Below are positions 1 to 7,200 of a stretch of 15,699 bases of DNA, piece after piece (the first letter of the stretch is position 1; every line of letters begins with the position of its first letter). The notes beneath the pieces were generated by a model. It was not told the DNA's origin, did no database searches, and worked only from the letters and a program-made list of their open reading frames with translations. The position numbers were made by a program, and so were the translations under genes. Source of the stretch: DATAEK01 sp036258055 (GTDB taxonomy: Bacteria > Acidobacteriota > Vicinamibacteria > Vicinamibacterales > 2-12-FULL-66-21); the NCBI GenBank assembly GCA_036258055.1, contig DATAEK010000280.1, positions 1 through 15,699 on the forward strand, read 5' to 3'.

Positions 1-1695
1 GTGGTTGGGACCTACGGTGACCTCGGCGGCGGAGGAAGCGTGATCGCCGAAACGGTCGACACGGAGATCATCGACGCATTCGGAAAGGGAAAGGGCCCGG
101 GTGCCAAATTCGAGGACCTGAAGGCGGCGAACTTCGATCCCCTTCGCGAACCGATCTTCCGATACGTGATCTTCGGCCATCAGACGAATGGCCGCTTCGC
201 GAAGAACGACTGCACCACGGGTGTTGCGAATCCGACCAGGCGCGACTTTCTCGTCACCCTAGGCGGGATAGACCTCGATGGGAACCCGTGCTGGGGCACC
301 GTCGGGCCCTTCTCCGTGGGATCCAGCTCTCAGCAGTCAGGGACGTTCATGCACGAGCTCGGTCACACGATGAGTCTCCAACACGGCGGGAACGACAACG
401 TCAACGACAAGCCGAACTACTTGAGCGTGATGAATTACAGCTTCCAGGAGTGTAAAGTCCCGACCACTGCCGGCGTGGTTCCAGGCGGGTGCGATTACTC
501 GCGGCTGGTCCTGGGAAAGCTCCTAGATCCGCTCGACGAGACGAACCTCGATGAGTGTGTCGGCCTCGGTGGCGGGCTCACCGGCAAAGTCGACTGGAAC
601 GGAAACAAGATATTCGAGGGGGAGTCGCGGTGCGGGCTGATCTTCGCGAACGCCACAGCCGACGTCAACAACGACGGCGTCTGCATTTCGCCGGGACCCA
701 ACGGAAGGCCGGACACGGCCGAGGCGGGCGATGACAAGATCAAAGAATTCAGGGTCAATGACGGTCCGAACCGCTTCTGCCAAACGACCGCGAAGCCAGG
801 GAGCGACGATGTGGAGGTCGTCGCGGTGGGTGACACACCGAATCAACCAGACGTGCTGAAGAGTTTCGACGACTGGGACAACCTGAGTTTCAGCCTGATC
901 GAGTCGTCGGGCGGCGTGGGCAGTGGAGCGTTCGACCCGGCACAAGAACCGGACCCGACGACGATTGCTGATTCACGGCGATTCATGGGCGACCTGATGG
1001 CACCGCACGTCACGGTCGATCAGACCGGTCCAGCCTCTGCCAAGCCCGGTGACGTCCTCAATTACAGCGTCAAGATCGCGAATACGGGGCGAGGCCCGGC
1101 GATGGCAGCGGTACTCCAGGAGAAGAGTCCTGATGGCACCGTCACGACGTCGGACCTCGGGACAATCACGGTCGATTCGGAGCTGACGCGACTGAGGAGC
1201 TTTACTGTCCCGGCGAACGCCTGTCCGGGGAGTTTCACGAATGCCAGCGCGTCGCTGAAGTTCACGGATTTCCCTGGCCAGGACTTCACCGCGTCCGCGA
1301 CGACGCCGCTGCAGATTCTCGATGTCGCGGCGCCGACGTTCGACGTGTCGCTCTCGCCGAACATTCTGTGGGAGCCCAGTCATGACCTCATCGAGATTAC
1401 GGCAACGATCGCGGTCAACGACAACTGCGATCGCAATCCGACAGTAACGCTCGTGTCGATCACGAGCAACGAGCCGGAATCAGGGTTCCTCGGTCAGGGC
1501 GACAAGGCGCCGGATATTGACGGCGCGGCGTTCGGCACTGACGATCGCACCTTCTTTGTGCGCGCCGAACGTGGAACGGGGCAGGGTAGCACCGGGCGGG
1601 TTTACACCGTTACCTACAGGGTGACCGACACGTCTGGCAACGCAACGACGAAGACTGCGACGGTCACCGTGCCGACGAGTCAGGCTGTTCAGTAG
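1..1695 (+). CDS. Secreted metzincin-type zinc metalloprotease with Ig-like C-terminal domains (5' partial)
   Basis: Likely an extracellular protease. The frame is open from the first base and shows no signal peptide, so the true start lies upstream and the GTG at base 1 is only the window edge. Residues 118-128 (numbered from base 1) read HELGHTMSLQH, the HExxHxxxxxH zinc site, with H118, H122 and H128 as ligands and E119 as catalytic base. SVMNY at 142-146 supplies the metzincin Met-turn (M144). Aspartate/asparagine-rich stretches near 195-245 (VDWNGNK, DVNNDG) look like calcium-binding loops. Residues about 335-440 resemble a CARDB/DUF11 adhesion-type beta domain. Residues about 443-560 resemble an HYR/Ig-like repeat (NILWEPSH, VNDNCD, ITSNEPESG, YTVTYRVTDTSGNAT). 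The Gly usual at position 8 of the zinc motif is Ser. It ends at TAG 1693-1695 and converges on the next gene. The family is confident; the substrate is unknown. Confidence 0.85.
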   Translation: MVGTYGDLGGGGSVIAETVDTEIIDAFGKGKGPGAKFEDLKAANFDPLREPIFRYVIFGHQTNGRFAKNDCTTGVANPTRRDFLVTLGGIDLDGNPCWGTVGPFSVGSSSQQSGTFMHELGHTMSLQHGGNDNVNDKPNYLSVMNYSFQECKVPTTAGVVPGGCDYSRLVLGKLLDPLDETNLDECVGLGGGLTGKVDWNGNKIFEGESRCGLIFANATADVNNDGVCISPGPNGRPDTAEAGDDKIKEFRVNDGPNRFCQTTAKPGSDDVEVVAVGDTPNQPDVLKSFDDWDNLSFSLIESSGGVGSGAFDPAQEPDPTTIADSRRFMGDLMAPHVTVDQTGPASAKPGDVLNYSVKIANTGRGPAMAAVLQEKSPDGTVTTSDLGTITVDSELTRLRSFTVPANACPGSFTNASASLKFTDFPGQDFTASATTPLQILDVAAPTFDVSLSPNILWEPSHDLIEITATIAVNDNCDRNPTVTLVSITSNEPESGFLGQGDKAPDIDGAAFGTDDRTFFVRAERGTGQGSTGRVYTVTYRVTDTSGNATTKTATVTVPTSQAVQ

Positions 1696-1714
1696 CGTAG
1701 CGAACCCAAGCCGA

Positions 1715-1748
1715 GATCAGGAGACAAACCAACAGATGATCAGGAGAC
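1715..1748. repeat. Short direct repeat GATCAGGAGAC (two copies)
   Basis: The 11-mer GATCAGGAGAC occurs at 1715-1725 and 1738-1748, 23 bp apart, just after the protease stop. The second copy extends to the 12-mer GATCAGGAGACC (1738-1749). Its exact reverse complement is found at 5621-5632, in the other convergent gap of the window. Confidence 0.6.
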
Positions 1749-1772
1749 CAGGAGAACGCGAACGTTCTCCTG
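1749..1772. terminator. Perfect hairpin in convergent intergenic gap, possible bidirectional terminator
   Basis: CAGGAGAACG (1749-1758) and CGTTCTCCTG (1763-1772) form a perfect 10-bp stem around the 4-base loop CGAA. It lies between two convergent stop codons (1693-1695 and 1874-1876), where a two-way terminator is expected. No T-run follows on either side, so intrinsic termination is unproven. It could instead be an intergenic repeat or an RNA-stabilising stem. Confidence 0.45.
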
Positions 1773-1873
1773 ACCTCCCAAGAAACTGTACTGCTTTGGA
1801 ACAGCTTCTGATCTGGCGCGCCGCGAACACATCGCGTGGGCCGCTCCTATTCTCCTATCGATCGACCTGAGTG

Positions 1874-3100
1874 CTACTGGGTTCCAGGGAGGGGCCGCAG
1901 GAACTTCTGGAACGTCCAGTGCGCGACGCGCGACCCTTGAAATCGCCCGAGTTCGTCCGCGTGACGGAAGTGAATCCCCTGCAGAATCCGAACCTCCACG
2001 ACCTCCTGAGCCGCGTCAGAAAAACGGGTGAACGAACGCGGGTTCGTCTTGAGACCCGCGTTGGGGCTCGAAACCGTGAAGTTGAATTCGTCGGTACCGA
2101 AGAACAGCTGCAGGATCGTGGTGATGGCGCCAGTAATGTTGTTCGCGCCCGAACTGTGATCGGGATACGGAGGCGTCGCAAGGAACGGCGTCCACGCCGG
2201 GTCGCCGTCAGTCCTCGGGTTGCCGTCGTCGTCTCCCAGCTGGATTGCCGTGATGGGCCGCCAGAAGTTGTAGTGGTACTTCGTGTCGTAGACGGAGATC
2301 TGCGAATCGGCCGCGGAGAGTGCGCAGAGGGCCAGGAGTCTGGCCTTGTCACCAATATCCGGAACATGCGCGTCGGCGATCGCACGCAGCGCTCCGAACC
2401 ACTGCGGGCCGAACGCCGTCCAGAACCGGGCCATGTCGGTCTGCTCGATCGTTCGGGTGCTGCCCGTAGCGCGACCGAGTTTCTTGACCTCGTCGTAATC
2501 TCGGAAGTAGGCGACGCTCGGCAGCGGGTATGGCGGCTCGGGCCGGAACTGCGACGCCCGGTTGAGCACGAAGGGCTCGAGTTCGGCCATGAACGTGTTC
2601 ACGCCCTGCGTCACTCCCGGCGTCGGACGCCACTCCCCGGGAGCCGTGCCCCCCAGGAATGGATCAATCGACGCCGTGAAGGTCGGGCGATACAGCGGCA
2701 GGAGCACAGCGGCGGCTTCATATCCCGCCTGCAGGCCCGCGTCTCCCGCATACGTCACCGCGGGGTCCACCGCGCCGGCCAGGCACGCGTTGGCTGCGCC
2801 GTACAGGGTTGTGAGCATGCGATAACTCGCCGCGGCCGCAGCAGCCGCTGGCGAACCTACGCCCAGCCGTGCCGGGTTCTCGTAGCGGTACGCTTCGAAC
2901 CTTCCCTGGATCGCTTGCACGGCGTCGTGCACCGCGGCCTGAGCGAGCGCGATGTCCAGGAGACCCGGTACGCCGGGACGATTTGTCGAACAACTGACAA
3001 TTCTGGCGTTCCAATCGGTGACGACGTCGGCGTGGGCTGGTGTCACCGAGCCCAGAAGAACACAGACGACAAGTCCGACGACACTGTGCAGTCTCGTCAT
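1874..3100 (-). CDS. Exported vanadium-dependent haloperoxidase / PAP2-like phosphoesterase family protein
   Basis: The fold is that of vanadium haloperoxidases and type-2 acid phosphatases, which bind vanadate or phosphate. The ATG at 3100 follows AAAGGTGG after 4 bases and opens a clean signal peptide: hydrophobic residues 6-19, cleavage after AHA at 22-24. An in-frame GTG at 3115 would add five residues and has a poorer ribosome site. Family landmarks include DWNARI and ALAQAAVHDAVQAI near the mature N-terminus. The first oxyanion motif is K274-x6-R281-P282. The middle motif region is PYPDHSSGAN, ending at N320. The last motif is R371-xxx-GIH377-xxx-D382. The length of 408 aa fits bacterial members. 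The middle motif normally reads SGH with the acid-base His, but here it is SGA, so peroxidase activity is doubtful. The substrate is unknown. It is transcribed away from the regulator at 3357 across a 256-bp gap. Confidence 0.82.
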   Translation of the reverse strand: MTRLHSVVGLVVCVLLGSVTPAHADVVTDWNARIVSCSTNRPGVPGLLDIALAQAAVHDAVQAIQGRFEAYRYENPARLGVGSPAAAAAAASYRMLTTLYGAANACLAGAVDPAVTYAGDAGLQAGYEAAAVLLPLYRPTFTASIDPFLGGTAPGEWRPTPGVTQGVNTFMAELEPFVLNRASQFRPEPPYPLPSVAYFRDYDEVKKLGRATGSTRTIEQTDMARFWTAFGPQWFGALRAIADAHVPDIGDKARLLALCALSAADSQISVYDTKYHYNFWRPITAIQLGDDDGNPRTDGDPAWTPFLATPPYPDHSSGANNITGAITTILQLFFGTDEFNFTVSSPNAGLKTNPRSFTRFSDAAQEVVEVRILQGIHFRHADELGRFQGSRVAHWTFQKFLRPLPGTQ

Positions 3101-3157
3101 GGCTCCACCTTTCACGCTTCCAGTTGCCTCAGGAATGCTGGCGTTGGGCGTGCAAAC

Positions 3158-3183
3158 GGGGTGGCCTCCAGGGAGACCACCCC
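3158..3183. promoter_or_regulatory. 26-bp near-perfect dyad in divergent gap (operator or hairpin)
   Basis: GGGGTGG (3158-3164) mirrors CCACCCC (3177-3183), and the interior CTCC/GGAG also pairs, giving 11 of 12 matched arm positions around a 2-base centre. It lies 58 bases upstream of the haloperoxidase-like start and just before the candidate promoter of the regulator at 3357. A protein-binding operator for a dimeric regulator, or a 5'-leader hairpin on the minus-strand transcript, would both fit. Confidence 0.4.
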
Positions 3184-3195
3184 CATTCCTCCGGT

Positions 3196-3224
3196 TTGCC
3201 GGTTCGGCGGGACTCGCCTAGAAT
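3196..3224 (+). promoter_or_regulatory. Candidate sigma-70-like promoter of the winged-helix/PD40 gene
   Basis: TTGCCG (3196-3201) and TAGAAT (3219-3224) are separated by 17 bp, the ideal spacing. The -10 matches consensus at 5 of 6 positions and the -35 at 4 of 6. Transcription would begin near 3231 and leave a leader of about 125 bases before the ATG at 3357. Confidence 0.45.
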
Positions 3225-3356
3225 GTCCGGACCGTCGCAGCCGGTCCTGAGGCTGCCCGCGAACTGCGAGTGCGAAGCTAGTCGCAATCTGTCGGGAAAG
3301 TCCTTCCGCGGTCTGGAAATAGTTCGGAAAACTTCGGAATCGAGGACGGGTCGGTC

Positions 3357-5531
3357 ATGCCGGAACCGGTCGCTCCGTTGTACGGTCGGCGTTTCTACGC
3401 ATTTGGTCCGTTCCGTCTCGATCCCACCAATCAGGTTCTGCTCCGCGACGGCGAGTCGCTTCCGCTCACCGGAAAAGTCTTCGACCTGCTCCTCTACTTC
3501 GTCGAGCACAGCGATCGTCTGCTGGCGAAGGACGAGATCCTCAAGAACGTCTGGCCGGACAGCTTCGTCGAGGAGGGCAACCTCGCGCGGCACGTGTCCA
3601 TGCTGCGCAAGGTTCTTGGCGAGGGACCGCACGACCACGCCTATATCGTGACCGTTTCGGGTCGAGGATACCGATTCGTCGCGCACGTCTCGACGGTGAC
3701 CGATCGCGACTTCGGCAAACCGGCGAGTCTTCACGCCGTCGAAGGAGGACCCACCGATCCGTTGACGACCGCCGAGGGCGCCGCGGCGCCGCGTTCGCGT
3801 CTATCGCCGCGGACTATCGGATTGACGATGGCGGCGGTGGGCATGTCGGTCGCTGCGCTGGTGATCACGCAGTGGACGCTATCGGTTTCGGCACCGGCGA
3901 GCCCGGCCAAGTCTTTGAGTCTCGACTGGCGGACGACGACCGGCGATGTGTATGGACCTGCGATCTCACGCGACGGGACCTATCTGGCCTACATCTGGCT
4001 CACGCCGAACCAGGAGCAGGGCCTGCGTGTTCGTCAGGTGGCCGGTGGCAACACCATTGATGTCATCCCACCAGGTCCCGCCTGGTATTGGGGGCTCAGA
4101 TTCTCGCCGCGGGGTGATTTCATCTACTACCTCATCGCCGACCGCGTCTCGCAGACGCTCGGCACGCTGTACCGTGTCCCGACGTTGGGTGGGCGACCCG
4201 AGCGCGTGCTCGACAACGTCAATGGACACATCGCGCCTTCACCCGACGGTCAGTCGGTGGCCATCGTCCGTTTCAACGCGGCGCCTGGCGCCGCGGCGAT
4301 CATGACGGTCGGCACCGCAGGCGGACAGCCACACACGCTCCTGACCCTCGAGTGGCCGGTCGTCGTGCAGGCGCTCGACTGGGCGCCCGACGGTCAATCG
4401 CTTCTTTGCGCCGTCAAGCAGCGCACGGATGCTGGCGATCGGTGGCAGGTCATGGAGATTCCTGCAGCGGGCGGGTCTCCAAAGACGATTCTGCCGCCGC
4501 GGCCGTCGAAAATCATCGCGGCGGCGTGGCTTCCAGATCGACGCGGCTTTCTCATGACCGCCATCGATCCGGAAAGCGGACTGTCGCAAATCTGGCACGT
4601 GAGCTACCCGGACGGCACCGAGCGCAGGTTGACCGACGATCTGCACGACTACAAGGATTTGTCCGTCACCGCTGACGGCAGAGGAGTAGTAACCCAGAGC
4701 CTCGGGCATCTGCTGCAGCTCTGGATCGCGCCGGTCGCGGACGGAAACCAGGCAAAGCAGATCGCGTCCGGCACCGCTCGAGGCGCCTATGACGCGCTCG
4801 CGTGGACGGCGGATTCTCAGCTCCTGTACAAGTGGGGCGAGCGCGGCTTCTACGACGTCTGGAGGATGGCACCCGACGGAAGCGCGCGACATCAGCTCAC
4901 GGAGAACGCGCGCGAGATCGCGGACACCTCGGTGGCGCCGGATGGTCGTTTCGTGTTCTTCGTCTCCACACGGAGTGGCAGCCGTCAGATCTGGCGGATG
5001 AGACCGGACGGAGAGGATCCGCGTCAGATCACGACGCTGAAAGCGCTGGTCTCCAGCCCGATCGTCTCAGCGGATGGACAATGGGTGTACTTCGCTGCTG
5101 ACGAGAGAGGCTTTCCGACCCTTTGGAAAATGACGGTCGACGGCCAATCGGTTGGGGAGGTATCCGACCGGGCGATCGAGCTGTTCGATCTCTCGCCGGA
5201 CGGCCAGTGGCTGGCGTACAGTTATCGCGACTCGGCTCGGAAATGCCTGCGTGTCGCCGTCGTCGCACTCGACAAAACTGCGCCGGCGAAGATCTTCGAT
5301 ATCGAACCGACGTTTGCGCTCCGGTGGACACCTGACGGGAAAGGACTCGCGTTCACACACGACGAGGGGAACGTCTGGCTCCAGCCAGTAAGCGGCGGTC
5401 CTCCCTACGCTGTCACGCGGCAGCACCCCGGCTTCAAAGTCGTCACGTTCGCGTGGTCACCTGGCTCCCGCCAGCTCGCCTACACACTCATGGCCGATCC
5501 CGTCAACGCAATCGCGTTCAAGCTTCAGTAG
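3357..5531 (+). CDS. Membrane-anchored winged-helix (CadC-like) regulator with C-terminal TolB/PD40 propeller
   Basis: Predicted one-component transmembrane transcription regulator. Residues about 13-110 form an OmpR/PhoB-type winged helix: FGPFRLDPTN at the start, then LTGKVFDLLLYFVEH, VEEGNLARHVSMLRKVLG as recognition region, and the terminal wing VSGRGYRFVA. There is no receiver domain. A Pro/Ala-rich linker leads to one hydrophobic helix at about 154-176. The remaining roughly 540 residues are TolB/WD40-like PD40 repeats, recognisable by recurring SRDGTYLAY, APDGRFVFFVS and SPDGQWLAYSY units, enough for one or two propellers outside the membrane. GAGGA lies 10 bases before the ATG, so the start is reasonable. 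This architecture is common in Acidobacteriota. The ligand sensed and the target promoter are unknown; the divergent haloperoxidase-like gene is a natural candidate target. Confidence 0.85.
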   Translation: MPEPVAPLYGRRFYAFGPFRLDPTNQVLLRDGESLPLTGKVFDLLLYFVEHSDRLLAKDEILKNVWPDSFVEEGNLARHVSMLRKVLGEGPHDHAYIVTVSGRGYRFVAHVSTVTDRDFGKPASLHAVEGGPTDPLTTAEGAAAPRSRLSPRTIGLTMAAVGMSVAALVITQWTLSVSAPASPAKSLSLDWRTTTGDVYGPAISRDGTYLAYIWLTPNQEQGLRVRQVAGGNTIDVIPPGPAWYWGLRFSPRGDFIYYLIADRVSQTLGTLYRVPTLGGRPERVLDNVNGHIAPSPDGQSVAIVRFNAAPGAAAIMTVGTAGGQPHTLLTLEWPVVVQALDWAPDGQSLLCAVKQRTDAGDRWQVMEIPAAGGSPKTILPPRPSKIIAAAWLPDRRGFLMTAIDPESGLSQIWHVSYPDGTERRLTDDLHDYKDLSVTADGRGVVTQSLGHLLQLWIAPVADGNQAKQIASGTARGAYDALAWTADSQLLYKWGERGFYDVWRMAPDGSARHQLTENAREIADTSVAPDGRFVFFVSTRSGSRQIWRMRPDGEDPRQITTLKALVSSPIVSADGQWVYFAADERGFPTLWKMTVDGQSVGEVSDRAIELFDLSPDGQWLAYSYRDSARKCLRVAVVALDKTAPAKIFDIEPTFALRWTPDGKGLAFTHDEGNVWLQPVSGGPPYAVTRQHPGFKVVTFAWSPGSRQLAYTLMADPVNAIAFKLQ

Positions 5532-5596
5532 CGTCCGACCGTAGCCGGACCTGGCGAGCGGACAATGGCCAGCGGACAGCGGCCCTGACATCGGAC

Positions 5597-5640
5597 GGTC
5601 ACAAGACCACGAGACCAAGAGGTCTCCTGATCTCGTGACC
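5597..5640. terminator. Nested inverted repeats in convergent gap, possible bidirectional terminator
   Basis: The gap between convergent genes holds several mutually exclusive stems. GAGACC-AAGA-GGTCTC (5611-5626) is a perfect 6-bp hairpin. CACGAGA (5608-5614) also pairs with TCTCGTG (5631-5637), and GGTCAC (5597-5602) with GTGACC (5635-5640). GGTCTCCTGATC (5621-5632) is the exact reverse complement of 1738-1749. There is no T-run. Just upstream, AGCGGACA is repeated at 5557-5564 and 5571-5578. Confidence 0.4.
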
Positions 5641-5672
5641 TCCTATTGAGTCAACGATCTGAACCGTGACGG

Positions 5673-6344
5673 CTACTTGATCGCAACAATCACGAAGTCC
5701 ACCGGCTTGCCGCTGGTGTTCTTCGATTCATGGGCCACGCCGCGGCCGATGAACTGCGCGTCGCCGCGCGCCCACGTCGTCTTCGCCGGTTTGCCGTCGA
5801 TCGCGAGCGACATTTGCGCGGCGTTGAGCGAGATGACGACCTGGTCGTACTCGTGTTTCGTACCTGCCGGTTCACTGAACGTGGGATCGGCGGTCGTCCG
5901 GTAGGCCATCGCTCGAGGGCCCTCGGCCAGGACCTTCATTGCAAGCCCGGGGCGATTGGTGGGGAGGGCGGCGGTGCCGGGCGCCGGGGACTTGAACTCG
6001 ACCAGCAGCGCTTCGATCTTGCCGGTACCAACGTTGGCAGGACTGTGGACGCCCGCGGGCGTATACATCGCCGATTCGTTGGGCAGATCGCTGTCCTGGG
6101 TCTTGCCGTCCGGCATGGTGAACCGGACTTTCGAGTCGACCAGCGGGACGACGATCGAGTCCGGGTGCTGATGCATCGGGCTCTTCCCGCCAGCGGCGTA
6201 ATCGATCTTCAACACGCGCACGCTCGCGTTCTCGAACACGACTTTGTAATGCTGCGGATCCACTTTCACCGGGTCCTGGGCGAGTGCGGCGCCCGACCAC
6301 ATCATCACGACCGAGAACACAGACACTGTCTTCCACGTCTTCAT
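5673..6344 (-). CDS. Exported two-cupin protein of unknown function
   Basis: A small secreted or periplasmic beta-barrel protein. The ATG at 6344 has an excellent ribosome site (GGAGGAG at 6350-6356, 5 bases upstream). Residues 1-22 form a signal peptide cleaved after ALA, before Q23. Two similar cupin halves follow. The first has GGKSPMHQH with H58 and H60, then H100 in TPAGVHSP. The second has H164 in TKHEYDQV and H205 in GRGVAHES. The pattern matches cupin metal ligands, but the Glu usual in cupin motif 1 is missing from the first half. At 223 aa it is far shorter than bicupin oxalate decarboxylases, so no enzyme is assigned. It has its own promoter and lies 117 bp downstream of the FHA regulator on the same strand. 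It could be a metal-dependent enzyme or a binding protein. Confidence 0.75.
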   Translation of the reverse strand: MKTWKTVSVFSVVMMWSGAALAQDPVKVDPQHYKVVFENASVRVLKIDYAAGGKSPMHQHPDSIVVPLVDSKVRFTMPDGKTQDSDLPNESAMYTPAGVHSPANVGTGKIEALLVEFKSPAPGTAALPTNRPGLAMKVLAEGPRAMAYRTTADPTFSEPAGTKHEYDQVVISLNAAQMSLAIDGKPAKTTWARGDAQFIGRGVAHESKNTSGKPVDFVIVAIK

Positions 6345-6390
6345 GGACGCTCCTCCGGATGTAACTGAGTTTGTCGCAGCGGGTTGCCGG

Positions 6391-6420
6391 ATTATGCGAC
6401 TAGCTCGGCCGTGGCGTCAA
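6391..6420 (-). promoter_or_regulatory. Good sigma-70-type promoter for the cupin gene
   Basis: Read on the minus strand, TTGACG (6420-6415) and CATAAT (6396-6391) are separated by 18 bp, and each hexamer matches consensus at 5 of 6 positions. The start would be near 6384, with a leader of about 40 bases that includes the GGAGGAG ribosome site. This makes the cupin gene independently transcribed. Confidence 0.6.
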
Positions 6421-6461
6421 CCTCGATCTGGCGGCCAGTTCGGGTGTTTCTGTCTGCGAGC

Positions 6462-7127
6462 TTACGAACGGGTCGGCCGCTCCGCCACCGTTTCGGTTGG
6501 GCTCATCGGCGCGGCGATGCGGAAGGTCAGGGTGACCGTACCGAGTCGGATTTCGTCCGCATCCGAAAGACGAACAGGCTGCGCGATTCGTGTCCCGTTC
6601 AGATGTGTCCCGTTCTTGCTCCGGAGATCTTCCAGCGTGGCCTCGCCGTTCGACACCAGAATCCTGGCGTGGTAGCGAGAGATTCCGGGGGAATCGATCG
6701 GGATCGTCGCGTCAGGCGCACGGCCGATGACGTTCGCCCCCTCCATCACGATGATCTGACGCTCGCCGAAAACCAGATAGGACTTCGTCCGAGACGGCGC
6801 CGCCGCCGCCGTTGTCGGTTCTGGTGTGACCTCGCCGACGAAACGGTATCCGAACCCATAGACCGTTCGCACGAAAGACGGATTTGACGCGGAGTCGCGA
6901 AGAGCTCTGCGGATTTCGGCGATCAGACTGGCCAGGTTGGTTTCCTGGACGAAAGTCGCAGGCCACAAGAGGTGCTGAAGTTCGGCCTTGGAGACCGCGC
7001 GTGGTCGATTCGACAGCAGGATGGTCAGCAGTTCGAACCCCTTCGGCGAGAGGTGGACCTCCTCGCCGTTCTCGAGGAGCTGCCGTGTGCCGGAGTCGAG
7101 CGTGAAGTCGGCGAAGGAATGGACCAC
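6462..7127 (-). CDS. Winged-helix DNA-binding protein with C-terminal FHA domain (compact EmbR-like regulator)
   Basis: Predicted cytoplasmic transcription regulator of 221 aa that can read phosphothreonine. Residues 1-100 are an OmpR-type winged helix (FADFTLDSGTRQLL, LSPKGFELLTILLSN, ETNLASLIAEIRRALRD, VYGFGYRFVGEV). An Ala/Thr-rich linker leads to an FHA domain at about 116-205 with all key residues: G135-R136, S150-R-Y-H153 and N172-G173 in KNGTHLNG. I start it at the GTG at 7127 because GGAGG (7132-7136) precedes it and family members begin right at this strand of the winged helix. The upstream ATG at 7202 would overlap the kinase start. Mycobacterial EmbR joins the same two modules, with a BTAD domain between them that is absent here. 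It is divergent from a Ser/Thr kinase by 73 bp, so the kinase may control it. The target genes are unknown; its own promoter and the cupin gene downstream are candidates. Confidence 0.87.
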   Translation of the reverse strand: MVHSFADFTLDSGTRQLLENGEEVHLSPKGFELLTILLSNRPRAVSKAELQHLLWPATFVQETNLASLIAEIRRALRDSASNPSFVRTVYGFGYRFVGEVTPEPTTAAAAPSRTKSYLVFGERQIIVMEGANVIGRAPDATIPIDSPGISRYHARILVSNGEATLEDLRSKNGTHLNGTRIAQPVRLSDADEIRLGTVTLTFRIAAPMSPTETVAERPTRS

Positions 7128-7178
7128 ACCGCCTCCGTTGAGCCAGGGATTGGTGCGTTCACTGCTCCCGGCGGACCG

Positions 7179-7190
7179 GTATTCTATACT
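7179..7190. promoter_or_regulatory. Candidate overlapping divergent promoter elements (kinase and FHA regulator)
   Basis: GTATTCTATAC (7179-7189) is palindromic and offers -10-like hexamers on both strands: TATTCT or TATACT (7185-7190) toward the kinase, and TAGAAT toward the FHA regulator. TTCACT at 7158-7163 lies 16 bp before TATTCT and could be the -35. No good -35 is visible for the minus strand. The kinase ATG at 7201 is only 10 bases past TATACT, so its transcript would have almost no leader. Confidence 0.35.
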
Positions 7191-7200
7191 CCTCGCACCC

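Noticed and set aside
1871..3250. A 459-codon open frame on the plus strand opposite the haloperoxidase-like gene
   Set aside because: It is Arg-rich and low in recognisable motifs. The minus strand has a signal peptide, a ribosome site and family motifs. Long antisense frames are expected in GC-rich coding DNA.
5673..6344. Cupin protein as an oxalate decarboxylase or oxidase linked to the oxalate genes
   Set aside because: It is far too short for a bicupin oxalate decarboxylase, lacks the motif-1 Glu, is on the other strand 3.5 kb away and has its own promoter.
6988..7200. Upstream extension of the kinase frame to an ATG at 6988
   Set aside because: It would run antisense through the FHA regulator and the promoter gap. 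Related kinases start about ten residues before the first kinase strand, as ATG 7201 does.
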